A stretch of DNA of 64,000 bases from the NCBI RefSeq assembly GCF_040807025.1, contig NC_090952.1:27215068-27279067 (forward strand), given 5' to 3'. Made by a program: the position numbers and the translations under genes. The DNA comes from Struthio camelus (Eukaryota > Chordata > Aves > Struthioniformes > Struthionidae). The notes beneath the pieces are model-generated. The model was not told where the DNA came from. It worked only from the letters and a program-made list of their open reading frames with translations, and searched no databases. Positions 35,001 through 46,538 of this stretch are shown one piece after another; the stretch's first letter is position 1; the number at the start of each line of letters is the position of its first letter.

Positions 35001-38000
35001 GTGCACACATATGATACCACAGTTCAGCCTTCGCCTTCTGGGGCGGAAAGCCATGTGCAGCCACGTGATGCGCACGGTGCCTGGCCTGCCACAGGGACAG
35101 GTTCCCCTGCCCTGGCTCATCTCCCTCTGCTAATTGTCCACCAGGTGTCAGAGTTAATCAAGATTTCATTTCTTCCTCCACCTCTTTCAGGCAGTTCTCT
35201 AACTCTAGCAGGAACAGCTGAGGCGACTAGGGCTGTCTGAGTGGGCAGAGGCAGAGGTAGCACCACCATGTCTTCCTGACTGTGACTTGCTATCTTCTGA
35301 GACAATCCCAAACTGAAAAGTTCTTGTGTGCCTATATAACTGATATATATGATATATAAAAATGGTCCAAGGAGTAGTCCTCAGATTCCTGGTATTTACA
35401 GGGAGGAATGTCCTGAAGCACTGCAGCATGGTGGCGATGGTGGCTGCCCAGAGCCCTTGGCACTAAAAGGTCATGAAACCCAAGAGACAGAAACACAGGT
35501 GTTGTCCTCCCACCACCACTCATGGGGAATCTAATGCCTCTGCTTGATTAACAACACATGTGAGCCCAAGCCAAAGCCTTACGGAGCCTCCGCTGAGTTC
35601 AGGGTCAGGCCGTTTAAAACAAAATACAGGATTACCTGGTTGGCAGTGCAAAAACACATCTACAGTTTACACACATGTACGTGTGTAAAGTCTGCTGGCT
35701 GATCAGCGCACAGTGCTTTCTGATACTGAATGACTTCATTACAAAGGCATAAAAACATAGTGAGACTTAACCATCCCTACAGCTAAAATGCACCCAGGCA
35801 GATGCACAAGGGCTGATTTATGCAAGGGACCATAAAATGGCTCTATTTTGCCCTTCACCCAACTTTTCTTATTCAGGTTTGAGCTGCATCCCTCCCTGTC
35901 ACCTCTGCTGCCTGAGCCCAGAAGCACACACACAGACAGGAATACCACTGAATGTCTGCCTGAAATGAGACTTGCTGCCTACAAAGCTGTTAAGAAAGCA
36001 AAGGCGTTTGCTGCAGGATGTACAGGGAAGGAGAGGGCTGAAACGCCCAGTCTGATTTATCCACGCTCATTTACATGTTGCAGGGAGACAGTGAAAGGCT
36101 CTTCAAAACCAGCCTCCTGCTGAAACATTGTTTTCAGAACATGCCGTTTCAAAAAAAATTAGGTAATAAAAAGCACTGTCGTATATAACTAGTGTTTTTT
36201 TACATTTTAAGTAGAGCCTGTATTTCTGAGGCTGTTGCAATAAGGAAAGAATTAAGTGTGCACGCTATTACTTGTGCTGCACGTTTGGAAACTATTATTT
36301 CATGGCATTTCCAGGAAAAGGATGTTCATCTTGATAGGACTGCGAAGTACAGGAATGTCATTCCTCAATCCTATATCTTTCTGTCATGTCCATGAGCAGA
36401 CGGAATAACTGACTTAATTGAGACAGAAATGCCTTTCGGTAGAGTCTGCCCTCATTGCTTGGCTGTGAACATATCACGCTATTGCACTCACACTTCAGTG
36501 TGAAACCTCTGCAGTCAGAAGTGGAAAGTTCTACAGTTAACGGTATTTTTTTTCTGTTTGTCTTTTTCCAAAAAAAAAAAAAAAGTCTATCTGGGTTGTC
36601 TGATCTGTAGTGATGATATGTTTTGGTTTTGCAATATCAATCTAATTTTCACTTCTGCAGCTCTAACAGCTGAAGAAACGGTGCCCGCACAAGCAGAAGG
36701 AAGCCCGGCAGCCAGACGAGGGCTGTCCTGGGCACGGAGTCGCCTCGCCGACGAGATTCCCATGGCTTGTGATGTTTGCGCAGGAACCAAGGGCTGAGCA
36801 CTTTCACTGAGGCATAACTTGACAACAGAAAATATGCCCTTAAACAAAATCACGCTCTCATTTCACACACACCAGCCTACTGCTGAAGTTCCTCTCCCAC
36901 ATGAATCTGAGGCAAGACGGATTGGACGTCCTGACTCACCCTTTGCACTACTTTGATAGCAGAAAGCTATCCCCAGAGCACACTTTTGATTTACTTTGCG
37001 AAACTTCAGATTCAGGGTCCACCCAGTTTGTATCTCATCTGTTTCTGCCAAACCCCAGCTGTACGAATTGCTTATGTTCCCCTCCGAGCTGAGGTGCAAG
37101 TCGGGGTGATAGCGATCTCATCAGTAAGCCATCCTTTACAGAGTATGGTTTAAAAGAGTCAGCCAAAGAATCAAGGTAGATCATGATCTCGGTTGGAGAC
37201 TGCAGTCGGAATTGTGAACTGAAACTGCCTTGGAGTTCTTGAGACTGAGAATATGTCCAAGCAGCTCGATTTTTGTCATGTTGTGTCCCCCCGACTCAAA
37301 CAAATATTCATGTCCTACTATTGCAATTCAGTCTGAGAGCAGGGTGGATTGCACAAATACAGCACGTAGCGTTATTTAGTATAAATCACTGCCAGAAGGA
37401 ACAGATTTGGAACAATTCCCTCACTGTCAAATCCGATTTTAAAATAGAAGATACTTGTAGTGTAATTGGGTAAAAGAAGAAAATTAGGTCGAGTGAAGAT
37501 ATCTGAGACCAGTCAGAGAACCGTTTATCACCCATGCTATAAAACTGTACATTCTCTATTAACGGTAATTTCATGCAGCCACTGTTTTAACTCCTCCATG
37601 TGTACAAACAGAGGACTGGCGCCCAAGGAGCTCTGTTGTTTTTACAGGACTCAACATGCCACAAATCTCCTCCCGGCAAGAGTCAACCCCAAAGAAAAAG
37701 CTCAAGGAAGGCAACACTGTTGTAGGAAAAAGTACAGGCTCCTTAATGCTTGTTCTAAATCGTGAAGAGAGAGCTTAAAAGCAGCCTTACCTTATCAGGC
37801 AGGAATCCAGCTAGCTGCAAATGTGCTCTTAGAGGAAGTGCGAGGTCTTGAGCAGCCTTGTTTACATATGCAGAGCAACCTGCGTGAAATCACGAGCTGC
37901 TCAGGTGCCGCTCAGACTGCGGCCCCACAGCATGGCCGCCTTTGGAGCCGCCGGTGCAGACGCCCAGCTCGGGCACCACCTGCGCTCGCAGGACTCACTT

Positions 38001-39865
38001 GCATGGCTCCAAGCCCTGGCCGGGTGCATGACACGGGGTTCCCGTACCTTTGGCCTCGCTGATTCCTCCCGTGTGGCTCTGCCCAGCTTGGCACCGGGCA
38101 CCGGCGCTGCCCAGCCGCCCTGGAAGATGGTACTGAGCAGAGCAGGTGCTGCTTTCCAGGCTGTGCCGGCTCTCCGGGCTCCTCTGAGCTGCCCCCGAAA
38201 CACTCCGGAGACTCCTTCTCACTCTGAATTGGAAGCTGAGCTTTGCCTCCTCATTGAGCCATCCGCAGCTGTTCATTGCCGTGTTGGAGCCTTGGCTAGT
38301 GGTTGCTCTATTTTACCTAGTGCTGCCTCCTGTTTCCAGTGAGGTCAAACATCCCAATGGCTTTTTATAGAGCTGGTTTGAGCCTTGCTTGTTATTTCGC
38401 TTGCACTTAATAAAAGGGCAACTCAGATTACACTTGCTGGAGCTCGCAGCCAGCGATGCCAAACAGTGGCAGCTCCTCAAACATTTCCAGCAATGGGGTG
38501 AAATCCAGCCTCACCCTCATTCCAGGGGGTTAATGCTTTAATGAGGCTGGGACTTCAACCACTTTCCTTTCTGTATTAAAAGTTTTCGAAGGTCTCATTG
38601 TTTGGATTTTCAGGAAGCCGTAGGGAATCCAATCTGCCTTGCCTTTTCCAGGTCGGACTCTGGCTTGCAGCACACAACTGTCTCGGTAGCTCAGCAACTA
38701 AACTCTGCTATGTTGTGGTTTAAAAGTACGGAGTAAAACATCGCTGCACCTATTCTCTGACTTAGGGACAATATAGACGTTGATGTCTGACTCCTCAGAA
38801 CGCGCTGCCTCGGCTCGCCCAGGTATGGAGGGGAGGAGGGCAGAGCCGCAGGTCTCTTCCCTCCTCCTGGCTATGTGGCTCTGGCCCGGCGTCCTGGCGG
38901 TGCAGAGCGCCCCGAGGAGGGGAGCAGGGCCAGCCCTGCAGAGGAAGCTTCGTGGTTTGCTGGCCGAACCTCGGAGGCAGGCTGTGACTGCCTCCTCCTC
39001 TGCTCTGGGGTCTGGTCATAAATTCTCCAGTATGACTTTCTAAGTTCGTTATTGCTACTGTAACACTTTGGGCTACAAAGGATCTAAAACGAATGGCTCT
39101 GATTCAAATAAGGATGACCCAAAGTTGACTCCTTGAAATGCACTGCTGCAGTCCACAGACTGTTGTTTCCATGATTTTTCAAAGGAGGTTGATAAAAGCT
39201 GGGATTTTATATTGCCAGATGTTTATTTTAGAATTATTTATATGGGCCTCATGAAAAGCAACAGCAAGCTTTTGGCCAATAGTGCAGTGTTTATCAGTAT
39301 AACCTGCTTAGCTGATTTTTAAAGTTGTTCATCAGCAATGGGAATGTGTTTGCTGGAATCTAGCCAATACAAAGCTGTCTTTTTAATTAAATCACCTCAC
39401 AATGCTCTGCAGCCCAGCAAGCTAAGCAGAAGCCGGTTTGGGACCAGCTTTCAGACATACTTCACTGACTGATCTGAGTAACGTTTGTGGAAAACAGACT
39501 TTGTCAAACTCTTCTGCAGGCACTCTCGTCTGCCTGAGCTTCTCTCTGTAATTCTTTCATCCCTCACTCGGTTGTTACTAATAGAACTGACTGATTTGAG
39601 GAAAAGCTACACTGGTTATAGAAAAGAGATTAAATTAAACATAGCTGCAGCTGTGCATATTGGTACCTGAAATGCATTGCACAGTTGCAAGAACCAGAAA
39701 GAGAGCGCTTGTGAAAATACACTGGATACTTATGAACAGATCTACCTACCAAAGAGATGCAACTACTGTTGCTACGATATACTTGTCCACATAAACTGTC
39801 CTGGCAGCCCAGTTCAGTGCAGGTTGCTACAAAAAAATGTACAGGTGCGAAACGGAGATTTAAAG
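32032..39865. other. Non-coding region upstream of P2RY10
   Basis: This is the 5' side of P2RY10 and should contain its promoter and first exon, but I cannot place them. No coding sequence is recognised. Notable items are the hairpin at 33480-33554 and a small CpG-containing patch at about 37.9-38.2 kb. A run of TA repeats is at about 35340-35358. Confidence 0.5.
33480..33554. repeat. 75-bp hairpin: perfect 20-bp inverted repeat with a nested palindrome
   Basis: The outer arms (33480-33499 and 33535-33554) are exact 20-bp reverse complements, beginning CTAGGCATTTCTGG. Inside, ATTGGTCC-ATG-GGACCAAT (33515-33533) is a second perfect 8-bp stem with a 3-base loop. The two stems are joined by 15 unpaired bases on one side and one on the other. 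Pairing stops sharply at both ends. It could be a fold-back DNA element or MITE remnant, or a structured RNA; no family is recognised. Confidence 0.8.
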
Positions 39866-39867
39866 GC

Positions 39868-40008
39868 CCGAATCATAGCACCTGCAGAACAATTCTGCTG
39901 AATTGCTCTGTGCTTGAGTTTACTCGGTTGTAGAGGGGGGATAACATTTTCCTATCCTCAACACAAGGATGTTGCCTGGACTTCTGTAAGACTTAACTGA
40001 AAGGTTAC
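39868..40008 (+). mobile_element. MIR-like ancient SINE fossil
   Basis: The stretch CTCTGTGCTTGAGTTTACTC followed by a GGGGGGATAACA segment (about 39906-39947) closely follows the MIR consensus order: CTCTGTGCCTCAGTTTCCTC, then TGTAAAATGGGGATAATA. Further on, GTAAGACTTAACTGAA (about 39986-40001) matches the MIR GTGAGGATTAAATGAG segment. Alignment is from memory of the consensus, so boundaries are approximate. Confidence 0.5.
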
Positions 40009-43000
40009 GTAATTCAAAAAACTCCTTAGTGAAGGGTCCAGAAGCATGCTGTCACTCCAAGGCATGGTTTGCACTAGAAGCAGACTCTTTTATAGCCAGC
40101 CTGGAGGATTTGAAGCTTACTTGCTAGCATCATCTATCAGTTTCCTAAGTAAGTTATCTTGGAGGTGAGGAGTGGGACATGGCCTTTTTTGCTAATAAAA
40201 CTGAATTTACTCTAGAGACTTTGTGGACAGTTATACTGGTTACTGATGTACTTTCCCCCTATAGCTATTTGCCCTAGCTGTGTAGGTAAATCTTTGATTT
40301 GCATAGCATGCCTAAAACTGTTCCTGCTCTTGGTTTCTGCTTATCAGAATATTGGGCTTACCAGAAATATTCAGCTAGCTGAATGACCTGCAGATTTCAG
40401 AGTGGCTGCTTGGCCTCAGCTCCAGCGCGCTGCCGGCGGCTGCTTACCCACGGCCCTTCGCTGGGGTGCTCGGCAGCGTGACGGCCGTCCGTGTCTGCTG
40501 CTCCGGCAGCTGAGGAGCCGCCTCGGAGGAGGCTTCTCCAGGTTACTACAAACGCCAGGGCCCACCTTCCCAGCTGAAAAAATGACAGCCCTTGAGCGGG
40601 AACTAGGGAAAAAACAAACCCAGGTCTAAATTATTGTCACAATAATATTATATAATTATTAACATTCACCTGAAAAAGGGAGTCAGAGTTAGATTTCATG
40701 TCAAAAATATTTATTTTATCTCAATGACTGTGGATAGCAAATTCATTTTATTGTCAACTCAAGCATCTCATGGTTTGGACAAGCACATATTCAGTGAAAG
40801 CTGCTGCCAAGCAGTTATTTGACTTTTCTCAAAAGCTGTATGTACTACTACAAGCAAAAAGTAAATATGTGCATCCCAGTTGTCCTTATCGACAATTGTA
40901 ACAACTTACTTAAAGGAGTACAAACACTTACAATAGGACATGAAAAACATATATGGGGATTAAAGTACCTAAATATGTTGTTTATTTGAAAATTCTCTTC
41001 CATGCTCTGAATCAGATAACAGAAAGAGGAAGGTGTAAGGGAAAGCATTTCAAAATTCTGCTCTTTCCCCTGCATATCTGGGCCCCGAGATAATAATGTT
41101 TTTTCCCATGCTTAAAAAAAAAAAAAAAAGCAGGCGTAAGGGAGAGGTAACAACTGGGTGTACTCTGAGAAACAATTTCTAATTATCTGCCTGGACTCTG
41201 ATGACAACAGTAATAACACTGTTTTTTACTGCATCTTTTACTGTTACATAGCTAAAATTACACAACATAGCTAGATCATGTTGTTAATGATTTTTCCTGG
41301 TCCTAGTACAAGTTCATGTTACTTTTGTCCAAAAGACTCTTCAGCTTATTTGAAATATATGGTTTTTATTCAAAACACAGCAGCATTTTTCAATAGGGAA
41401 GCCTGTTAGTTCTGCCTTAGATTATCGCTGACTGTGTACCACAGCACTCACTCTCCTCCATGGGCCATTGAAACTGTGAATAGGATGCTATAATGAACTG
41501 AAAAGACTCATAATCCAAGTATTTCTACAATAACAAAAATATTCCTCCCTGACAGTAGAAAGAGATAGGAAATCTCAGAACGTTTCAGAATCTGGGGCAC
41601 CCAAAACCTTGGCAGATCAGATCACTCCAGATTTTATTCAGACTGGCTGAGCACCTTGAATCTTTGGAACAGGATGAAATTTGGATACTTTCTCTTGGGA
41701 GATGTGGGGCTCCCCAGTATCAGCCACAAGGACTTACCCATCAGAGCAGTTGCTTTTTTATTATTATTTACTTCTGAACTTCTTTTTTTCAGCAGAAACT
41801 AAAACGGAGGAAATATGTGTTATATTCTAACACTCCAGAGCCTCTGAGAAGTATTTTCCATGCAGCTGATTCTAAAAATAGCTATGTCAGTTTTCTCTGC
41901 TAAAATTTTTTTGCCCTACAGTTCTGGATCTCTCGATGCCTAAAATCAAGTAACCTATGCTTTTTTGGATTGGATGCAAGAAAATGTATGTGGGGAAGGG
42001 CCTGGGGGAGGGAATGCGTGCTTATTTTTGTTGGTGGGGATTTTAATTTTCTTTCCCCAGCTTATTCAAGAGGAGTACTACAGTTCTGTCTACATAGTGG
42101 CAAGTAACCCCATGTTCGGTAGCACCTCCCACAAGCCTCTACATATGATCCCTTTTTCCTGTCTCCACAGTGTTTTGAACACATCCTTAGAGTGTCTTTA
42201 GGAATCGGTATGCAGGCACAGGGTGAAGTCAGCGCTCTGCTCTGCAGAACACAGTCCTTTCCCAAATCTAACCATGACCAACCCTGTCTTTCTCAGCAGC
42301 CCTACCGGCCAACATTTTATCACAACTTGCCTTGGTGTGAGACCCAGGAAGCTGGACATCAGTGACGGCGCCCATCATACGCCACCGTGATGGGTGGCAG
42401 CGAGCGGTGCTGCTGAGTGCCGGGAGCTGCAGCGCTGCGGAGCCGCTCTGGTCCTGACACCTGCTGCTGCTTAGGGATTCCCTGCAAGGCCCTTCAGCGT
42501 CTCATCACACGGCAGCCCTGCAGCGCAAGCAGCTGGGGAACAAGCTGTCAGAGAAAACAGTTTGTAAACATATGAGGCCACTTTTATAACAACTGCTGTT
42601 GCCCACCTGTCAGTAGCATTGCTGGAGGAGAAAGATTTGTGTGATCTGGTGAGATCCAGCTAAACGTGAATGTTACGCAAATAACAGGCTTTAGTGCTTC
42701 TGCGTAAGGATTCACATCTTCATGGACTTATGCAAGGAGATTTCTTCTACTTTCCAGTATCAGATCATCAGACTAAGGGAACGAAAATCAGCTTAGAAGC
42801 AAGCTGCTAGAGCTATCACAATTCTTACATGCCTGTGGCTAACCACTTTAGTCTTGCCAAGCCAATTATAAGACTAGTGGTAATGAAAGTTTGTGATACT
42901 GGTGTGACGTTGTAGATCCTCAGGCTCTTGCCATTGGGACCATACCTGAAATACAATAGCTGGCTTTCAGGAAAGTAGATGTTCAACCTGTCTTGGAACC

Positions 43001-44671
43001 TTTGGGGCATTCCCGTGCCCACAGCTCGCCCTCCTGCTTGAGCCAGCAGATGTGTTAACTGTAAAGACAGTACCGCCTGGGCCTGCAGGGGAAAGCTCAT
43101 GAAACTGGTGTGGGAAGATCCAAGGCTCTGAGATCAGGTATTTGCATGTTTGCAGTACTTCCTCCGCAGCAAGATAGGGCAAAGCAGTTCCCATTGGTTA
43201 AGAGATATTGCCTGCCAGCATATGACTGCACATGATGCTTTTAGCATGCATGGAGCAGCAGTGGAGTGCATGTCAAGGCTGGAAGGAAAATGGTGCTTCT
43301 TCAAAAGCCGTTGGTGTGCCAGTGTCCCAAATACTGTCTGTGATGTTGCAGGCTGCTGCAGCCTGCACATGACAGCTGCAAAGTGAAGGGCAAGTATTTT
43401 TGTGTGAACTGGAACACAAAAACCAATAAACTCCACAGGGGATTCCCAAGACTGGAAAACACCCTCCTAACAACTATCAGCCAACTCTATGCCTGTACTT
43501 CATCACATTTACTTCATAAGGCTGTGCTTCCCCTTTCACTTCAGCTGGGTAGACAGCAGCAAAGGTTTCAGCAAACAGTGAACTTCATAAAATGTAAAAA
43601 CTGGGAATAACTTGACAAGAATGAGGTCAGACTGCTGACATACGCACATGAAACCAGCGCACAAGTCAAGCTATACAAAAGACCGAGTCAACTGAACTCA
43701 ATATCTAAGGTACAGATGGGGCAGGTGGCACTAAAGCTAATCCCCTGTAAGCTCCTTACCTTCTTATCTTCTGCCCTAAAGCAAAGCCAGCTGCACCTGA
43801 AGGAAGATGAAAACCTTTGCAACTTCACTGGCCATCCACTATAAAATCCCAGCATGTGGGCTGAGGCCTGAGCAGCTGTGAGTGGTGCTGGCAGTCCAGA
43901 GCATTAGCAGGCACCACAGTTGGAAAGCTCTCTCCAGCGTCCAGGCATTGAAGGGCATGAGGGTAAGCAGAAGGGCTAGCAGATATGGGAACAGAGAAGA
44001 GCAGGACTGCAATGGAAAACGCTCAAAATTCATGTTCTGTAGGACAGGGCTGCACTACAAATGCGGTGTTTCCCATGGGAGGTTAGCAGGTGCCTGCATC
44101 CACAGAAGTTGTGCAGAACAGGCAACATCCTGCTGAATTTGTTTGGGAAGAGACCTAGCAGGTGACATGTAGGACAGACGGGATGTCTTATGAGCTTTAG
44201 CACAGGTCTAGGCGTGTGCCTAGCTATCAAGATGTAAACCTGTTGAGAGAAAACAACAAGTTCAATGACATCAACACCTAGCACAAAGAGATCAACAGCA
44301 CAAGTCCTATTTCAGGTCTACTTTGAGTATCTCCTGCGTGGTAAAGGAATCCAAGGAGGATAACTCACTGGAGAAAACATGCTCATAAAACAATCACTTA
44401 ATCATTCCATTAAGATCAGAAACAGCACTGACAACATATACAAAACATACATCTACCACAAGGATTTTACTGATTCATTGGTAATAGTGAAAAGACAGGG
44501 AAAGGGTTTGCTCCTAGTCCTACTTTCCATGATTCTAAAGGAGCAGGATGCAGTCTTGGAAGCAGGTTTAATTTCCCTGCCCAAAGGTAGGGGTGAACGC
44601 ATGTATGTACCTGAAAATAGAGCAGCTTTATCTCAGTGCTTCCTGAGAGATGTGAGCTTAATCTGGTCTTT

Positions 44672-44692
44672 TTGTTGTTGTTGTTGTTGTTG
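44672..44692 (+). repeat. (TTG)7 microsatellite
   Basis: Seven consecutive TTG units within a T-rich stretch. Confidence 0.85.
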
Positions 44693-45663
44693 CTTTTTAC
44701 CTTATGAACGTTCTTTTTAAGTATTGTTCTTGCTTTTAGCATATTAGCACTGAACGTAACAGACTGTTAAACTGCCTGATTGTGCTGGACTCCAGTGAAG
44801 CTGAACGTTACCAGTTGTGAAGGCCAAGATTGCATCTTCCTGTGGATATAGACAGAGCTATGACTCTATTAAGATCTACAGAGCAAGGTCTGGGCAAATA
44901 GGCAAAGGAGATCTGAGAAGAGGCTTGATAAAGAGCTGTGGCTTCCCACAAGAAGGTGGATTTGGTCTTCTGAACCTGGTAGGAGGGAGCAGAGCAGGAG
45001 CCAAAGGGACTGTGTGTCAGATCTGTGGCCTGCTTCGCATTTTAGAGAATGCTTTTCTTTGCTTGCATCTCATGAAGCCTGTAACTACAGCTGTGTGTTG
45101 GAAGAAATGAGTAAGTCTGTACTATTACAAGCGGTTACATTTGGACAGAGGAGTCAAGATTTCCTTGGCAATAGTAATTCATTGGCCCTGTTGATTTTTC
45201 AGTCACTACTTCTCCTTTTGATGATTTTTCCACTACCTCTGCCTTTAGCTCGTCTCCTTTTTTCTATTTTCTCTTTTCAGGTTGTCTTTCACTCAGCAGG
45301 AGCCGTTTTTCTGTGACACCTGGGGAGGAAGCGCAACACAATAATATCCTAATTACATCTGCAGCATTGCCATGCATCTGAAGTATTGCCATGTTTTAAG
45401 CAAAGCATCCTTCAAATTCTGGGATGGCACAAAATAGCTACATGCTATATTTCTTGCTTTTCCCCTCTATTTTCTCGTCTTTTTTGTTTCTCACCTTTTT
45501 TGTTTTCTATCTGTAATGTGGATTGTATCAAACTACTAATTCCTTAAATACTGTTTCTGAAGCTGGATTTTTGGTAGTTGCCCTAAGGGATTTGACTTTA
45601 AGTGGCTGCTTCTAAGTATACATGATCAGACGGAGGATTCATAAGCTAGGAAAGGAAATGTTT

Positions 45664-45735
45664 GTTGCATTTGAGTCAGTCTAAATTTATTTCTCCCTCT
45701 ACACGGTAGTTGCACTTGTAGAGGGAAAATGCAAC
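45664..45735. repeat. Imperfect stem-loop
   Basis: CCCTCTACA (45695-45703) and TGTAGAGGG (45717-45725) form a perfect 9-bp stem around a 13-base loop. Outside it, GTTGCAT (45664-45670) and ATGCAAC (45729-45735) are also complementary, but with unequal spacing. Confidence 0.55.
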
Positions 45736-46095
45736 CACCAGTTAGTAGTACAAGATAGCACCACAATTACTATTTGTTCATTAGGGTTTAAAACCTGAGG
45801 TTTAACTGTCCAAATCCCATGCAAACTCTCCACATAATTTCTAGAGTTAGCAAACTGTTGAAGTTTCTGCACAGAAATTAGGCCCACTTAAAGTGCGTTT
45901 GAGCTGTATATATAAACGCTAAGGGTATTGACTGCAAATATATCTTGGCAAATGACTTCCAACATACACAATGCTCATTTAACTATTGTAGCTGATTAAG
46001 GATCCAGATCATAATAGTTCTGCTCCCCCTTGAGAAAGCAAGTATTCCATAAACTTCCAACTGGTCAGAAGAGAATTCATCGTGTCTATGGGGAT

Positions 46096-46538
46096 TACAG
46101 AATCACAGAATCGCAGAATGGTTGAGGCTGGAAGGGACCTCTAGGAGATCTCCCTAGGAGATCATCTAGTCCAACCCCCCTGATCAAGTAGGGTCATCTA
46201 GAGCACATTACACAGGATCATGTCCAGGCAGGTTTTGAATATCTTTGTAGCCCTCCGCTGGACTCTCTCCAGCAGTGCCATGTCTCTCTTGTACTGAGGA
46301 GCCCAGAACTGGACACAGTACTCCAAATGTAGCCTCACCAGGGCTGAGGAGAGGGGCAGGATCACCTCCCTCGACCTGCTGGCAACACTCTTTCTAGTGC
46401 ACCCCAGGATACCATTGGCCTTCTTGGCCACAAGGGCACATTGCTGGCTCATGGTCAGCTTGTCCACCAGGACTCCCAGGTCCTTCTCTGCAGAGCTGCT
46501 TTCCGGGAGGTCAAACCCCAACCTGTACTAGTGCATGA
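46096..46538 (-). mobile_element. CR1 LINE, 5'-truncated 3' end with internal deletion
   Basis: The plus strand opens with the CACAGAAT octamer repeats that form the 3' end of avian CR1 elements (seen as ATTCTGTG in the element's own sense), followed by the typical GGTTGAGG and CATCTAGTCCAACCCCCCTG stretches. The element's sense strand is minus. The minus-strand open frame (46198-46521) carries the conserved CR1 reverse-transcriptase C-terminal motifs [18 protein letters not shown] and [10 protein letters not shown]. An internal segment is missing: the frame jumps from RRATK directly to IFKTCLD, at 46241-46244. A 13-bp near-duplication (CTAGGAGATCTCC) is at 46141-46166. The copy is 5' truncated, as is usual, and cannot move. 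Confidence 0.92.

Larger units (their letters stand above)
40009..46095. other. Non-coding stretch, no gene seen
   Basis: AT-rich for the most part, with a small GC-rich patch at about 40.40-40.56 kb and one at 42.36-42.55 kb. It contains a poly-A run near 41114-41129, a (TTG)7 microsatellite at 44672-44692 and an imperfect stem-loop at 45664-45735. No open frame resembles a known protein. Confidence 0.55.

Noticed and set aside
36658-36797. A possible plus-strand exon after an ACTTCTGCAG acceptor, ending MACDVCAGTKG
   Set aside because: The short CxxC resembles a zinc-binding start only superficially; too short and without a partner exon.
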